A DNA stretch of 64,000 nucleotides, from contig CAKZUM010000221.1 in NCBI GenBank assembly GCA_937921525.1, positions 25,038 through 89,037 on the forward strand, read 5' to 3'. This document shows positions 62,812-64,000 of the stretch, one piece after another. The notes under the pieces are model-generated. The model saw nothing but the letters and a program-made list of their open reading frames with translations. It had not been told where the DNA came from and made no database searches. The first letter of the stretch is position 1. Each line of letters begins with the position of its first letter. This DNA comes from an uncultured Saprospiraceae bacterium (GTDB taxonomy: Bacteria; Bacteroidota; Bacteroidia; Chitinophagales; Saprospiraceae). The translations under genes were made by a program, and so were the position numbers.

Positions 62812-64000
62812 TTAATTCCACTCCATCCGCTGCAACCGCACCGCATTCAAAATAGCCAACAAAGCCACGCCCACATCAGCAAAAACCGCTTCCCACATCG
62901 TAGCCAAACCACCTGCTCCAAGAATCAGAACGATAATTTTTACGCCAAAAGCCAAAGCGATATTTTGCCAAATAATCCGTTGAGTAGATTTCCCAATTTT
63001 GATGCCTGTTACAATTTTAGAAGGTTGGTCCGTTTGAATAATTACATCTGCCGTTTCGATAGCCACATCACTTCCCATAGCCCCCATTGCTATGCCTACA
63101 TCACTTGCTGCCAATACGGGTGCATCGTTGATACCATCACCTACGAAAGCGACTACTTTTGTAGCATCTTGCTTGATGGTTTCAACTTCATTCAATTTAT
63201 CTTCGGGCAAAAGTCCACCTTTGGCAATTTTAATGCCCAACTCTTGTGCGACCTTTTGGGTAATAGAATCTTTATCCCCAGATAGCATGATAATATCTTT
63301 AATTCCTACATTTCGGATTTGTTGAATACTTTGTTTGGCATCCTCTTTTAGTTCATCCGCAATCGTCACATAGCCTGCAAATTGTCCATCAATACCGACC
63401 ATCACAATACTTTCTACAATGTCATCGGTTTTTGTCGGAACGCTGATATTGAATTGTTGCATGAGTTTTTTATTCCCAACTAATAGGTTTTTCCCTTCTA
63501 CTTTTCCTTTCAACCCTTTGCCTGCAATTTCTTGAATTTCGGTAGCTTCGGGTAGGGCTCTATTTTTGGAATATTCCAAAATAGCTTTGGCAATTGGATG
63601 GGTGGATTTGGCTTCTATTGCCATCAGCAGTTTCATAAATTCGCTTTCACTAATAACACTTGTCAATACAATATCTTTGATTTTAAAAACGCCTTTCGTC
63701 ACCGTTCCTGTTTTGTCCATGACCAAAGTATTTACTTTGGTTATTTGGTCGAGATAGGTAGCACCTTTGAATAATAAACCATTTTTAGAGGCTGCACCTA
63801 AGCCACCGAAATAGCCCAATGGAATAGAAATCACCAATGCACAAGGACAGGAAATAACCAAGAAAATCAATGCTCGATATAACCAATCTGAAAACTGATA
63901 ATCCGACACGACAAAGTAAGGAATGATACAAATGGCAATTGCCAAATAAACTACAATCGGTGTATATATTTTTGCCAAACGCCTAATCAATAACTCTGTT
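62812..64000 (-). CDS. Zn/Cd/Pb-type heavy-metal P-type ATPase (3' part; 5' end outside the window)
   Basis: The C-terminal part of a P1B-type ATPase. The frame is open to the window edge, and the TTG at 63990 is not the real start, as the family pattern (TELLIRRLAKIYTPIVV) continues. Motifs: SCPCALVISIP (CPC in the metal-binding helix), phosphorylated Asp in VMDKTGTVTKG, HP-like THPIAKAI, GDKD, GDGINDAPVLAASDVGIAMG, and a last helix with ADVGVALLAILNAVRL, which matches the P1B-2 (Zn/Cd/Pb) class. It exports the metal from the cytosol and complements the CzcA-like pump. Confidence 0.92.
   Translation of the reverse strand, partial: TELLIRRLAKIYTPIVVYLAIAICIIPYFVVSDYQFSDWLYRALIFLVISCPCALVISIPLGYFGGLGAASKNGLLFKGATYLDQITKVNTLVMDKTGTVTKGVFKIKDIVLTSVISESEFMKLLMAIEAKSTHPIAKAILEYSKNRALPEATEIQEIAGKGLKGKVEGKNLLVGNKKLMQQFNISVPTKTDDIVESIVMVGIDGQFAGYVTIADELKEDAKQSIQQIRNVGIKDIIMLSGDKDSITQKVAQELGIKIAKGGLLPEDKLNEVETIKQDATKVVAFVGDGINDAPVLAASDVGIAMGAMGSDVAIETADVIIQTDQPSKIVTGIKIGKSTQRIIWQNIALAFGVKIIVLILGAGGLATMWEAVFADVGVALLAILNAVRLQRMEWN

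Overview
The window is low-GC DNA from a member of the Bacteroidota, probably the Saprospirales. This is inferred from the gene families: DUF5686/CarboxypepD-reg, DUF3570/DUF4266 with ApbE, PepSY-like lipoproteins, a CzcA-TolC fusion, and LTD/CotH secreted proteins. No rRNA, tRNA, CRISPR array or complete insertion sequence was seen.

Layout. (1) 1-9695 (+) is a defence island: the end of hsdS, an embedded PD-(D/E)XK nuclease gene, hsdR and a YgjP-type metallopeptidase gene, then a tightly coupled three-gene operon (6950-9695) of unknown proteins, one with a nuclease-like core. (2) 9696-14568 is a graveyard of gene fragments plus a two-gene cassette on the minus strand flanked by a gene and its decayed copy. 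(3) 14569-26103 (-) is a metal and envelope block: response regulator, histidine kinase, a membrane protein, a CzcA-like RND pump fused to TolC, its adaptor, a conserved unknown, a phosphatidylserine decarboxylase-like protein and a VIT1/CCC1 transporter. Two matching CTTAA-N6-CTTAA sites lie upstream of the regulator gene and of the pump gene. (4) 26278-45315 (+) holds two paralogous ECF sigma modules, each a sigma gene followed by a gene for a protein with an N-terminal inner-membrane helix and a C-terminal outer-membrane barrel. Around them lie PepSY-like lipoproteins with Asp-rich tracts, an HTTM/gamma-carboxylase-like protein, a DCC protein, a cytochrome-like lipoprotein, a Trx-ApbE-DUF4266-DUF3570 cluster, a degenerate Rieske-like protein and two mini-proteins resembling the sigma partners' N-termini. 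(5) 45446-55761 (+) holds envelope and lipid genes: a GT-C-like glycosyltransferase, DUF5686, PI-PLC/GDPD-like, START, a polyprenol-phosphate mannosyltransferase, patatin, an acidic-loop barrel and a broken PAP2 gene. (6) 55762-64000 holds a 1637-residue LTD/CotH secreted protein, a second PAP2 remnant, a YdjM-type membrane protein and the 3' part of a Zn/Cd-type P-type ATPase.

The strongest new signal is regulatory. Two promoter families each have an exact 17-nt spacer. Family A is AGGCAAC(T/C/G)-N17-CGTAC, at 26230, 28131, 31027 and 55764. Family B is ACGCAGCG-N17-CGTA(T/C), at 38313, 39935, 41951, 43764 and 54077. Each family has one member directly in front of one of the two sigma genes, so each sigma plausibly controls itself and a set of surface proteins, several of them acidic PepSY lipoproteins or barrels. 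A second theme is cargo genes lying between a gene or promoter and a partial copy of it (11755/14161, 38242/39864, 55562/61413). All family names come from reading motifs by eye; no search was run.
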